Source of the DNA: Sparassis latifolia
Lineage: Eukaryota; Basidiomycota; Agaricomycetes; Polyporales; Sparassidaceae
DNA: 64,000 bases
Reading direction: 5' to 3'
Assembly: GCA_018466975.1 (NCBI GenBank)
Contig: CM031558.1
Coordinates: forward strand, 1 to 64,000
In this document: piece by piece, positions 44,410 through 56,340 of the stretch
How the letters are laid out: each line of letters opens with the position of its first letter
Position numbering within the stretch: the first letter of the stretch is position 1
Notes under the pieces: model-generated
The model's database searches: none
What the model saw: only the letters and a program-made list of their open reading frames with translations
Told to the model about the DNA's origin: nothing
Program-made: the position numbers and the translations under genes

Positions 44410-47235
44410 TCATTTGGTCTCGATGCTCACAGGAGCCTTTTCCTCGGCTTCTGAAAGTTCGCTGCCGTCGCCCCTGTCACCGACGGCGCCCACCGTGCGC
44501 AAGAACACGATCGCCAAAATTGCAGCTATTGCCAAAAATCATCAGGTAAAACCGCCACCAACACGCCGGCGGAGACACGTACCAAAGAAGTTGAACGCGG
44601 ACGCGGTGAAGAACGCGTCCTTGTACGCGTGCAGCTGTGCGGCCGGGGGAGCGTTCGTGCCGTCGATGTTGATCACGACTCCGTCCCGGAGCGATGCGCG
44701 CTTGAGCGTCGCGTCGTACACTATCGTCGTGATCGCCAGACCGAACGAGCCGCCGAGCTGCGTGAGCGTCTGGAACAGCGCCCCGCCGACGCTCTGCTCG
44801 TGCGTCAGACACAGCCTCGCCACGAACAGCGTCCCGGATGGGAACACAAAGTCCGCGCCGAACACGATCAGCACCGTTGCCGGGAACCCGAACGCCCAGT
44901 ACGTCGCCGTGGGGTTGATCACCCCAAACAGCAAGTTCGCCACACCCGTCAGCGTCGTCCCGAGCACTGTGCGGCATGTCAGCATGAGTGTAATTGTGCG
45001 ACGGGAAGAAGTGACGCACCGACGAGGTAGACGACGGGAACGTACCCCACGACGAACGCGATGACGACGTTGCAGAGCACGCCCGAAACAGACATGGGCA
45101 GGATCCGCACCATCGTCAGGATTGCGTCCAGCCCGATATAGTCCTGGTAATACAGCTGCACCACACCCATCAGCCACATATCCGCTCGATGACCGCACCA
45201 CGCACCTGAAACCAGAACGGGAACGCCATGAACCCGCAGTACTCGAGAAACGCGATCGCGAGGATCGCTGCTAGCTTTCCATTCCCACGCGAGAAGAGGG
45301 TGATCCGCAGCAACGGCGGAGGTGTCCACCACCTCCGCGGTGCCTCTGGGTCATCCTGCACGCGCTCGAGGTAGTACTGCCACCCGACATACGCACCAAC
45401 GAGGAGCACACCAACGACCAGGAGTGCAATGATGTCTACAAGCCAGTTAGCTGGCACGAGGGAAGCAGGAGACAAGGGACGTACAGCTTGTCTTCCACCC
45501 GTTCGGGGCGATGGTCCCGTCACTGAGCACGAAGACGATCATCACAAGGCCAGCCGTGACGAGGAACGCGCCCAGCCAGTCCACACGTCTACACAACGAT
45601 CAGGCTCAGCACGGTTTTAAAAAAATTCTGTGCAAAACGTACTTGTCTTCCTCCGTCGACGGCATGTCGCTGTCAAAAGTCAGGAACCCACCGACGAAGA
45701 CCAGCGCGGAGATGCCCGTCATGAGATAGAAGACGGAGCGCCACGTCTTTCTATCGCAGCACAAAATCGGTCACTACTACCACAGCGACTGGGATTAAGA
45801 CGCACTCCGTGAGCTGCGTGAGGACACCGCCGATGACGCTGCCGACTGCAGCGCCCACGGGAGCACCTGCGGCGAATGTTGCGAAGGCGACTGAGCGGAT
45901 TCGTGAAGGCGGGAATGCATGCGCTAGCATGCCAAGCTGTGCACGTAGAGACGAGTCAAACTCGGGGTAAACATGTCCCAGTAGTTGACGTACCGAAGCT
46001 GGGATAACCGCGGCCCCTCCGATACCTTGGAACCCACGGAGGACATCCAGCGTGATCTCATCTGAAGTAAGCTATCAGTAAGGGTGAACACATGACAAAG
46101 GATTTGGAACAAAGACGAGGAGAACATCCCATAGATTGGGAAATGAGTATCGTATACACGTAGCAGATACGCGCGATACAGCTGTGACAGTGAATGCGTC
46201 ATAGCGCTGACACTGAACAACAATGCGTCGGGTGCGATGGCGTCGCGTCCACCACCAGCCGTGGTGCACTTCGTCGCACAGCAATGCGCCCTCGACGCTG
46301 GTTGCGCTGTCGTCCTCGTCATTGGATCGCGCTTTCGGAGGCTAGCCTATGAGATATAAAGAACAATGGCGAGTCCAGCACGGTATTGGCGGCCACACAC
46401 AACCAATGTAGTATGTAGGCCGTGTGTGGCTGTGGGGTTGGTCGTCCTCTCCACTACCGCTAATGCACAACATGACAGCGGTGATGACAGCTGCAGTCGC
46501 GGTCTGTAACAAGTTCGAGAGGCCCGTGATACCGAGCTTGCGCCGCAAGGGCACAAAGCGCACGGGAAGAAAGATAATAAGGTGCATCCTCAACAGATGG
46601 TAACAACAGCGTGCGCTTTATGGCGCACAACAGTAATCCCCGACGCCGCCGTTATTATCGCTTGGCGCCTCGGGGGACGTGCCAGATACACATTTCCTAA
46701 CATGGATCGGACTTCCTGGGTCGAATTCTCACTCACCTTTCGCAAATCCGCATCCCAATCCGAACACGCCCATCACGAAGGCGCCAAACAGGAAGGTAAG
46801 CTTCCGGCCGTACAGGTCGGCGAGACGGCCAAGGAAGAGCAGCAGACAGCCCTGACGAATAAAATATCAGAGCACGAATATGATACAACGTTGCGCAAGG
46901 ACGCACCGAGCTGAGGGAATAGCCGGAGACGACCCATTGCAGACGGTACTCGGGGATATTCAGATCACGGCCGATGGTCGGGAGCGCGATGGAGACGGCG
47001 GTCCCGTTTGACGACTATCGTTATCGTCCGTAATTACGCAGATGTGAGTAAGAACGAAAACAGAACGGAGTGGACGCACGTTGAGCAGCATGGCGGTCGT
47101 GCATGTCGCTATGAGGCCGATGGCTTGGGCCATGCTCCGGCGAGGCTTGTGGGCGGGCTCGGCCGCAGGAACCCCCGTCTTGTCTGCAATTTGAGGCAAC
47201 GGGGGTAGCTCGTCCACATTGGAAATGGTGGACAT
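44410..47235 (-). CDS. Major facilitator superfamily transporter, DHA2-like (M2)
   Basis: A multi-exon minus-strand paralogue of M1, from MSTISNVDELPPLPQIADK to EKAPVSIETK. Blocks in order: IGLIATCTTAMLLN, VSIALPTIGRDLNIPEYR, MFS motif A in GRLADLYGRKLTFLFG, VLRGFQGIGGAAVIPAS, AFATFAAGAPVGAAVGS, RVDWLGAFLVTAGLVMIV, DIIALLVVGVLLVGAYVG, YYQDYIGLDAILTMVRILP, FVFPSGTLFVARLCLTHEQS and LGGSFGLAITTIVYD. The frame is kept across all junctions examined, so it appears functional; predicted role is proton-coupled export of an unknown compound. The third intron (46,062-46,736) is 675 nt, against 56 nt at the same place in M1. A decayed third copy lies directly upstream. Confidence 0.87.
46062..46736. other. 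Enlarged intron of M2, probable insertion
   Basis: The borders are GTGAGT (46,736-46,731 on the minus strand) and TTCAG before ATGAGATCACG. The same intron in M1 spans 27,799-27,854 only. About 600 bp have therefore been gained here or lost in M1. The extra DNA contains an open minus-strand frame with LGITGLSNLLQTATAAVITA, not recognised, and no obvious terminal repeats. Confidence 0.6.
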
Positions 47236-47879
47236 TGCGGGCGGGTCCTCGACGTATACGAACAAAATACAAAACCGATGTGATGGAAGGCGACGACCGG
47301 CACTATAAATATCGCAATGGACATTACGCGCGTTACAACTTCAAGGGGGCCGGCGAAGCTTCGCTTCGCACGCCCTTTACCACGCTGAACCACGGTGAAT
47401 TTGATTTCCTTCTTCAGCCACGAAAAAGGCATAACAAACTGGAACGCATAGCAATTTGCAAGTCATTTTGTCGATCTGAGCTCCAAGTTTCGAGTATCGT
47501 GTAGCCCGGATCTTGCAGACAAGACAACAACCGCGGTGGAGAAACGATCTCAAAGAGATCTCGGCTGCATACAGAGATTAGATAGCCATCACAAACGGAA
47601 CCATCCCGTGCCGGGACCCAGCCAACAATGTCCACAGACACTTGAAAATGCACCGCATCGTCTGTGCACGGTGTGCATCCAAGCCACTCCATCCATATAG
47701 TACCTGTGTGGATGCAACTGAGAACATCACAGCGCGTGATGAAACTCTAATTGCCGTCATCCTGCGCCTTGTCATCCGCAAGTGTCATCTAGTTTTCCAC
47801 CGTCGCCTCGACATCCAACGGGATAGGAAGACTCTAAGGCTGCGAGACATCGCACCTGGCACCAATCATCGTACCAAGA

Positions 47880-49000
47880 ATACTCCGCTCATCATTCGAA
47901 CATGACTCACCGAGCGAGGAAGTGGAACGCGCACACAGCCCACACAACCCAAAGTGCGTCTCTGGAGATCTCGGGATGCAAGGAGCTGCGCTGCAGACCG
48001 CACGTTCGTTCCATTTGTAATCATGATCCGCGACGCCTTGCTGGACTCGTACACGGTTGTCGTGATCACGAGCCCGAACATCGTATGAGCGTCTGGAACT
48101 GAAGAGCGCGCCGCCGACGAAATCCGCGCTGAAGACATTCACGAAGTTCCGCCCATTACGGCGCTGCGGGGTTCGCCGTCCGGGTCATGGAGGTGCCGAG
48201 CGCAGGGGGTCACACCTTGGAGATGGCCGACGGAAATGGAGAGCATCACCAATGAGGCAGACGATGGCGCGTCCGACGAAGAACGCGAAGGACGACACAA
48301 TTGCACATAACGAACACCGACGAAAGGTGGGCCATCGTCAGGACGGGCGTCAGCCCGAGGTAATCCTGGTAATACAGCCGTCACCCACATCCAAGTCAGT
48401 ACACGTTTTTGACGGTCAAAGCACCAAAAGGCGGAGTACTGACGTCTCGCGCACCTGCAGCTAAACGCGAAAACCATGAAACTGCACCACGCGAGAAACG
48501 CGATGTTCAATTTGACCGCCAGCTTCCTGCCCGCGCGCCCGAGGAACGTGCCCTCAAGCAGCCGCGGCGAGGTCCACCACCCCTGCCGGACGCGCTCCAG
48601 GAAGTATTCCTCGCGATGTACAGCGCGAGCAGGAGCACGCCAACCACGACGAGCGCGATGCTGTCTGCGAAGGCGTGATAAGTGAGGGGATCAAAGGAGG
48701 ACGTGGAGGGAAATACGTATGTATACAGCCTATCACTGTTTTCCAGCCGTCCACGACGATGCAACCATCGCTAAGGATAAAGCTTTAAAGGAGGACCAGG
48801 CCGGCGGTGACCTCAACGAGGAATCCGGTGCCACATTTTGCTTCCGGAAGTAGATCATCTATCCCTCTCATGTTAGCAAGGATATTTGCACATACACGGT
48901 TCTAGTAACTGTGTGAGGACACCGCCGACGGCGCTCCCGACGGCGGACTGATCGGCGCGCTGGCGGGGAACGTGGCTAAATCAATCGAGCGGTTGGAGGT
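47880..49000 (-). pseudogene. Decayed DHA2-like MFS transporter (M3)
   Basis: Fragments in several minus-strand frames match M1/M2 in the right order: a gene-start-proximal block near 48,900-49,000 (SIDLATFP, then a PVGAA-like stretch), SIALVVVGVLLLALYIAR near 48,660, KLAVKLNIAFLAWCSFMVFA near 48,520, a remnant of GLTPVLTMAH near 48,340, and SADFVGGALF near 48,100. Frames break repeatedly and the beginning and end are missing. It lies tandemly upstream of M2 and is most simply a dead duplicate. Confidence 0.75.
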
Positions 49001-49078
49001 CGACTCTTCTGCAAGTAAATCCTTGGACAGTTTTTGGAGCACCAGCGACACTTCTTCCTAACCGCGATGGTTCTATCT

Positions 49079-49438
49079 TCAAATTGCCTGAGTATGCGTC
49101 AGCATTTCGTGAATCAAACATGGCGCGATGATCTCCTCTAACTCTGCAACATTCCGCATGGTGATGCCAAAGCTCACGCAATGCGATCCAGGTGAGAAAA
49201 CGGCAAGAAGGCTCATCAGAGAAGCATCCGCGTGGATCGTTCCACAGAATTCCGTTGGGTAGTGTCTTCTCAGAATCTGCGTGGCCACATCTGCATCCTC
49301 TTGACAGCTAGTAGGAAAACGACGGATGTATTCACGGAACACCGAACCCTCGTCCGCGAGCACCGGGTCGCCAAATGGAACTTTGACCAGGCCGATGACG
49401 AGATTTTCGCCCACAGCCGAGAGTATTTCTCCGAGCAA
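49079..49438 (-). pseudogene. Possible relic of a fungal nucleotide-deaminase-like protein
   Basis: A 119-codon minus-strand frame contains FCGTIHADASLMSLLAVF, which resembles the His-Ala-Glu block of deaminase-like proteins common in basidiomycetes (OTT_1508-like type), here with Asp in place of Glu. The paired zinc-binding Cys-Cys motif expected further on is not found before the stop. Identification rests on this one block, so it is tentative; a truncated or unrelated protein is possible. Confidence 0.3.
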
Positions 49439-49739
49439 TACGTACGTATTTCATACATGAATATTTGAATCGCTTGATGAACAAGATTGGATGCCTTCCC
49501 TACCGTTGCCCAGCAGGGTCAGGTTAGAAAAAGGAAATGCCCTCGGGGTCTCAGGCGGTTGCGGCACTGCGTGACATTTCCGTGTGACCGAGTGTGTTTA
49601 ATATTGTCCGGCAGCAGCCGCCCCTTGAGTCTCGCGTTAAGTATGCAGGGCAGCACTCATTAGCTCGGTGACAAAAGTACTGGTGTTGCTGATATTGGAG
49701 TTTCTGCTCACAATGCAGAGACATATCATTCATGTATGG

Positions 49740-50220
49740 ATCTCAAGTGTTATGCTACTATGGAAAATCTATTACAGTTTGCTTCAGCAGTGTCTTCTGA
49801 TGCACCCTTCTGAGGGTAGACTATGCCACGTCCAATGCTGATGGATGTAAAAGCAAAGCCTACTTGCTACAGTTGACTAGAGCAATCCCAGTGTCCTTGG
49901 AGTGCATTTTCACAAGCTTATCCAGGCTCAACTGATGTGTTTAACTCATATCTATTTGCCAGAAAGCTGTAGGTCCCAGTTCATGGAGAACAAGCTTCCA
50001 GGATCTGTAGTGTGGTGCCACCCCCCATCTGAGTCATGCACTAGACCCAGCAACCCAGTCGACACCCTGCTGTCTCTTGAATATCCCAGATGACCACTGA
50101 GCAATCTGGGACCCCTGGGTAAGTGGTGACATCCTCTATGGACTGTGCATACCACGACACAGCATGCACCATTCAAGAACAAAATATATTCAAGGACACC
50201 TACTGAAGGCTCGAAGCATA
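49740..50220. repeat. CpG-depleted block, probable old repeat or transposon remnant
   Basis: I count only four CpG dinucleotides in about 480 bp of near 47% GC DNA, while the sequence on either side has the ordinary, much higher density. CA and TG are abundant. This is the pattern left by long-term C-to-T change at methylated CpG, as seen in silenced repeats. No protein similarity was recognised. Confidence 0.45.
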
Positions 50221-50620
50221 GCCTCTACTGGGCTGGTGAAGCTAATGGCCGCGGGAAATACTTCCGGGAGCAAAAGCTTGAGCTAGGTCACTTACAGTAC
50301 TACTCGTGGTGCCGCGTCACAGATCCTCGAAGCCGAGCGCCAGAAAGACCCCGGCGAAGAGCGAGGTGCGATTTGATAAGCAAATCCAACCTGACCCTGC
50401 TGGGCAACGGTACTTCCCGTAGGATTTAGAGCATTTCTAAATCATAAAGCGGACTACGAAATGCCCCACTGTCGGAACAGCAAGATTTGCAAGACCGTAA
50501 CGACGTGAGACCATGATCAGTTCTAGACGGTCGGAGGATGAACGGCAAGATGATGTAAGTGATGCGGAACACCAAAGATAGGCAACGATGGGGGTTGCGA
50601 GGGTGCGGAGATCGAAAATA

Positions 50621-50784
50621 GCGTTTAGGGAGACGTTTAAAATCTGGAAGGGGGGGTCGACCCCCCCTTCCAGATATAAGGTTTAGAAAGGTCTCACTTT
50701 GTTCACATGTTCGTCGGAGATCAATTGGCCGATGTGCCGAAGTGATTTAGAGACGAAATTTAGCTTTAGAACGTCTCTAAACGG
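50621..50784. mobile_element. Small MITE-like element with internal 34-bp palindrome
   Basis: The left end GCGTTTAGGGAGACGTTTAA (50,621-50,640) is repeated in inverted, slightly diverged form at the right end, TTTAGAACGTCTCTAAACGG (50,765-50,784). Inside, 50,642-50,675 is a perfect 34-bp palindrome (ATCTGGAA, seven G, TCGA, seven C, TTCCAGAT), and TTTAGAGACG at 50,746-50,755 pairs exactly with CGTCTCTAAA at 50,772-50,781. There is no coding capacity. The element lies about 200 bp upstream of the F7 start. Confidence 0.65.
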
Positions 50785-50987
50785 CTACGGGAAGGCATCC
50801 AGTATCGCGACTGGAAGGGGTGATCGATCAGATGCCGTACAAGAAAAGTTGGCACGCACGGGCACGTGCAGTCATCAGGGCTAGCGCTAGTCTCCCGAAG
50901 GCAGATGGTAGACACTCTACTTCAACCTCGTACCTCGGATTCTGAGCTAGCGCCCCCTGACGCTTTTGCGAACGACGCCTCGGCAGC

Positions 50988-52378
50988 ATGAAGTTACTGT
51001 CCCTCAACGACGATGCTCTCTTCCTCATCGCTTCTCTTCTCGATCCCCTCGATGCCCTCCGCCTGTCAGAAACCAGTCAGCATCTCTATCTCATCGCGCT
51101 GCCTCAGGCACTGTCAGCCGTAACTCTCATGACACACCGCCAACTCTCCGCATTCTGCAAATACATGCTCAAAAGTTCGTCGACTCGCATGCATCTTTTG
51201 CGCGAGCTCGCCATTGTACTCCCAGACGGTGACTTTTCTGATGTGGCACCTCTCCTCGCGGATGTGCTCGAGCAGGCTCTCGGACTGCGGTCGATCATCA
51301 TGCATCATACAAACAGTTTCATCAAGGCAGCACCACGCATTGGCGATGCTCTCGTCGCCCTTGAGGGACTCACCGATCTCCGTCTACTTGGTGCCCGCGA
51401 GCTTGTGGTGGAGATGCTTCCCAGACTCCGCAGTAGGCCGAGTTCATTTCAGTTTGAGGGCTCGGGGCGCCCTCGCATTGCTCTTCATCTCTCTCAACTT
51501 TCGGCTCTGCAGAATGCAGTGCTTATTGGATTGGTCAATGTCGCGATCAACGACGATTCGCTCACGGAGCAGCCCGCGCAATGGGAGGCATTGCAGCATC
51601 TCAGCCTCGAGTATGTTAAGATCCCCGCAACTTTCTTCCTTAACTTCTTCCCGAATCTCGAAAACGTGGCGCTGCGGTTGGATGAGATAGTGGGGCTAAT
51701 ACCAGATGCACCGATTCCCTCACCGTCGGCGCGCCCTGTCCGCGGCATGATGCTCAACGTACCGCAGATATGCGATGAGACACCCGAAGAGGATATCATA
51801 CGAGCACTGCGGGCGCTGCAGTGTGTCTCGCCCTTGACGCTCTCACTGAAGATTTTCGTAGAGCCATCGCCTACGTTCTGGACACGTCTTGTCACGCTAT
51901 CCCCACAGCTCAGGTATCTCGATATAGAGTTGGATGGCATGAGTGTGCCGGAAGAAGGGCGGCTTCAAGTTATCTTTAGTACTGCGTCATGGCTGGTGAG
52001 CCCGCATCTTAGTGATGCATATGTTGGGTCGTGCCGACCTTTGTTTCTGCTTAGTGCACGATCCCCCCTCTTCTCGCCAATCTGAACATCGTTTGTCTCC
52101 GTATCTCCCTCGCGGATACGCGCGATAATCGCGACGTGGAAATTCAAGACCTATTCTTGCAACATATGTGTGCCTCACTACGCTACATCGCAATTGAATC
52201 CGTACCTCTCGGGTCCTGGCAGGCCGACTGTGGGTATTCATGGTGGAGCGTTGAGGGATCGGGCGATACAAGGCGGCTCGTGGCGATGTCTAGTGAGGCT
52301 GGAGAGGCCATCCACGAAAGCTTGTGGACTCTTGCATTCTCCGAGGCCAAGGATGCTTCGCGCAGTGGTCCTCCCTGA
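50988..52378 (+). CDS. F-box domain protein (F7), distinct from the F1-F9 family
   Basis: Two exons, 50,988-51,995 and 52,055-52,378, separated by a 59-nt intron (GTGAGC/TTAG), give 443 residues. A compact F-box opens the protein (LSLNDDALFLIASLLDPLDA followed by LRLSETSQHLYLIAL, residues 4-38). The remainder is leucine-rich with LRR-like spacing (LTDLRLLGARELVVEMLPRL, LQHLSLEYVKIP, LRYLDIELDGM). Unlike the other family, the F-box is at the very N-terminus, the micro-exon structure is absent and the TDFPAPALE block is missing. Likely an SCF adaptor with unknown substrate. The start is the first ATG, immediately before the F-box. Confidence 0.83.
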
Positions 52379-53441
52379 ATAATTCTGCTGCGTTCAAGAA
52401 CCTGAATGATTTGCCCGCATTCCATTCAAGGATAGTAAAATGGTGCACGTTCTCGTCTGCATCGGTTCGCAATGTACTACTTATGTAGGTTGTTGGGGAC
52501 GCACATCGCGCTTCGATTTACTTTTTGTTTAGTGCACCTTACAACTAAATTTGCAACTGTGCCACTCGTCCGCAAATATGGGAGTCATCGAAACGTTTTT
52601 CAGCCGTTCTGTCCAACTTTATAAATCAAACAGTTGTGGTGGGTGCTTATTGGGCATATGTCTCTGCCTGCTGAAAGATTCATGAATGCAGTACATGCTT
52701 CTAGTGCCAAAGTGTTGCTCTCCACCATTATAATTACTGTTACCTACTTGACTATACTCGAAAGTTCGTCCATTTTAGTCGAAGAATCCTCCAAGTCATG
52801 GGCCCCGTAGTATGACTGCGTAGGGGTTATGGCGGAAATGGCCGGACTAACGATCTACAAGATCTAGCCTCCGCTTCAAGCCATCAACCCCACTTTGAAA
52901 AATATATTCCTCACTCTAAAATCGCATTACCACTAATTACTGTTATAACTACGACTCTCTGACGTAGTGTGAAATTCTTGAAGTGATGCCACGCGCGTAA
53001 ACCATTGCTGTAGGCTACGTATAAGCGCCCGTTGGTACTGCGCGAGCATACGGAGTCGCTCGCTGATCCTCGCCCAGGCCCTGCATGTCAACGGTGGCTA
53101 CCCTGGCCGCCGTCCATGGTTGTAAGGGCCTCTGAACGCGATCGCGATGACTATCTTATGTTGAACTTCGTCGGTTGCTACCGAACGGTCCATAACGAAG
53201 AACAATGGCGGCGTCGACACCATTCAAGAGCCGCCCAGCAGTAAGGCTCATGGGCATTCTGGCTGACCATGCGGCAATCTTGCGTTTCCTCCTTTGTCTC
53301 TCTTCTGCTGTTGGATTGCGTCCTTCAATGAGCCTGGTGCTCTGACATTTGACTTTAGACTGGCTGGGGTGCTGCATACGATCTCTACGATCTGACGACT
53401 CATTGATATTCATCGTAACCTCTGTATACTCGCTCCAAACA
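52379..53441. other. Intergenic region, no recognised gene
   Basis: Rather AT-rich between 52,500 and 52,980. Short frames without motifs. The promoter of the AA14 gene is expected upstream of 53,442. Confidence 0.45.
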
Positions 53442-54706
53442 ATGCTCAGCGTGTTCCTCATCTATCTACTGTCTAACTTAGTTACCTCGACGTCTGCACA
53501 TGCAGGTAAGCCACTGCGCACCGTCCGCTTACGATAGGTCTAATCTGCATTCGCAGCGATCTTCCACCCGAGCATGTGGGGCTTCAACGTCACGCAACAG
53601 ACGTTCTCCTACGACAACAGGCCCGTTGCACCGTTGGTGAACTATACGTTTGAGCAATGGTGGTTTCACGGCCATCTCGGCTACCCACCCAATGCAGGCG
53701 ATATGTTTTCGCTTCCCGCAGGTGCACGCGCGACCGCGGAGATAGCATGCGACAAGGGCGCAACTTCGTACTTTGCATCCGCCCCCGGTGGCGACATACG
53801 TAGTGGCGACGATCCGTGCCCCGGTTCCCCACCCTCGGCGTACCATACGACGGGCATTAACGACCTCAAGGGATGCGCGCTGGCCATTGCGTATGAGAGC
53901 GATGTGGGGAACGTGAAGCCAGGGGACTTTGTAGTGTTCAGTGTGAACCAGACGTGCGTGTGGACGCGCTTCACCGATTTCCAGGTCCCGGCGCGCATGC
54001 CGCCTTGTCCGGAAGGCGGATGCATTTGTTCGTTCTTCTGGATCCACTCGGTGAGTACACCTATTGTCCTTCGTTGTGCATTGTGCTTAAAACCACACTA
54101 CAGCCTGATAGTGGGAGTGAACAAAGTGAGCCCGATTTTGTTTGCGCTGTTCATGTGCGAAGTGGTTGACAGCTGGTGGCTAGATTACATGAACGGCTTC
54201 CGGTGCAACATCACCGGCTCCACATCCTCCGTCGCGCTCGCTACTTCTCAAGTCGCACGGCGCTGCGGTGCAGACCCTGCAAATGGCAAGCCCAACGCCG
54301 CACCGGGAAACTGCACGTACGGTGCGAAGCAGCCGCTGTATTGGTTCCAAGCCGAGGACAATAACGTACGCACTTCCGTACACTTCCGTTCCTGAGTTTG
54401 CAGCTGAGTGATAGTAAGATGTTCGAGGGCACGTATTCGCCGCCATTCTATAACGACCTGTATAATCTCGTGGACGGTTCTCAGAATGACATTTTCGCAG
54501 ATTCATACCCGGGCGGGATTCCGCCGCCCAGCGCAAACTCGACTGTCGTGCCCACGCCATATTTAGGCAATGCTGGTGCACCCTCTGCCACCTCGGCGCC
54601 GTTTTCCTCAATTTCGGCATCCATCGGGCCCACTGCGCTGGCCTCTGCTACTCCGACATGGTGTGCTTTCTTTGTTCTATTTTGTCTAGATTGCGTGCAT
54701 TACTGA
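53442..54706 (+). CDS. AA14 family lytic polysaccharide monooxygenase, secreted
   Basis: Five exons (53,442-53,505; 53,557-54,050; 54,104-54,125; 54,184-54,365; 54,419-54,706) encode 349 residues. A 19-residue signal peptide ([19 protein letters not shown]) is followed by the mature N-terminus [15 protein letters not shown]. Counting from this His, the copper ligands fall exactly at His1, His99 (SAYHTTG) and Tyr176 (EQNYMNG), as described for AA14 enzymes. Other family blocks are [55 protein letters not shown] and [13 protein letters not shown]14 LPMOs oxidise cellulose-bound xylan in wood decay. The 22-nt third exon restores PDSGSEQN-Y. After YNDLYN the C-terminus is a Ser/Pro/Ala-rich tail; the true stop may differ if an additional intron is used near 54,660. 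Confidence 0.93.
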
Positions 54707-56340
54707 GGCGGGCGACGGTCTCTGCAGTTCTTTACGGCGGGATGCGTTGTCCTCGAGCAGGAATCAGGGCTTGTTCTGGATATGGAGCAGGCGCGACCAG
54801 AGTGTGGGCGGGAACTCGCCGTCTATGGGGCGACAGCGCATGTACGACCGACGAAGCTTGTGGTGGCCCTTCTGAGGGAATGACCTGCGACGCGTTGTCT
54901 TTGAAATTTTGCTGTATCAACGGTATATTTGCGATGGGTCTGTGTGTGTAGTGTGCTGCCGCTTGTTATAGTGGAATCTCTGTATCCTTTGAAGTTACTA
55001 CGAAGTTGTGATTTACTACGCGTCTATCACGTGCACCTTCATCATGCGCGAATTAATTTCATTTAATTAATTTAATTGATTTCCGGCGAAGCTACCACTA
55101 CAAGTGGACTGTCCTTACGCTATCCTCTCTCCGAGCTTCCAACCCAGATGCAACGGCGGTACGCCTGATGTATACCTTCGATCCGTGATAACTTAATGAG
55201 AAATCTACTAGTTAATGGTATGAAGGAGAAGGACTTCGAGATCAGGTGGTTGATGCGCCACCCACTGGATGAATCTGCCCGTCGCTGAATTGTTCCGTCG
55301 TGTTTGTTACTACTGGACGCCGTTCCGCTGAATACTAAGTGATCAACTTCTTCCCCAACGTGTGCGACTCAGGTTATTGACGACAGTTGACGTACAGCAC
55401 CGTGAAGCTCCGCGATCGCTCCTCAACACATACTTCGGTATTACACTTCCGATTATGCTAAGGTAATATTAAGGAAGTTGGTGCGTCGAGTGTGCATCGT
55501 CTAGTGTGCCGATATTTCTCGCTACTTTTACTCATATTCGTTAATAGATGTGTCTCTGCCTGTCTGGAATTGAGGTGTTTGTCGCGACCTTCCAAGCCTT
55601 CGCATACACGATAAGACCAGTACAGTCACTGAAGAAAAGCTTTCAGCAGTTGCATCAACTTGGGCATCAGGTGCATGAAGCTGCGGTCGGAAATCATAAA
55701 AGATTGACCGACCGTCAAAAAATCTGACATTGATGCACATGTTTCCGATTTCATCAACTAGTGCTTTGCGCACCTTAGGGTCCGAGCTCATCGACTCTTG
55801 CACGTCACTGTCTCGGAGAAGGAGCATCTGCTGCGTGGACGGTGAGTCACCAATGGAAGACTACAATGTATACGCTCGTCCAAACTGAACCGCTCAATCG
55901 CTAGATGCGCTCCCCCTTATTGCACTCTGTCGTCGCCCTCAGCCGTGTCAAGGTAGTCGAGATTGATGCCTAGCTCCTCGCCATCCCGATGACGTATCAG
56001 ATGATACCTATTGCTTCTGGCCTCCTATTTCAGGCGTTCGTGCAGGGTGGTGTCATTGTCACCATGCTCCCTGTGTCCTGCGTGCCCCTCGCAGATAACG
56101 CCCCAATTGCGGAGCCGAAGGGCCTGCATACACACATACATTTGCTTCTGTGTTCCTGGAGAAGTACTGGGCGAGTAGTCCGCGGCGGGTCCCGGCGCCA
56201 TCGATTCACTTTGCCTTCCTTTCCCAGATGTCACTACCATACACGTGATCGAGCGGCTTTATCTGAACGTGGCATTAACTTGAATGTGGCCCTGTGTCCA
56301 ACCTCCACTTAGAATCGACGGCGAGTTCCACGCAAGCACA
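54707..56340. other. Intergenic region with one coding-like minus-strand frame
   Basis: At 55,528-55,827 (minus) a 99-codon frame reads like protein (LVDEIGNMCINVRFFDGRSI) and is preceded on that strand by a plausible acceptor (CCACGCAG), so it may be an exon of an unrecognised gene. 55,040-55,085 is a short A/T-rich tract of AATTAATTT words. Nothing else was supported. Confidence 0.35.
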
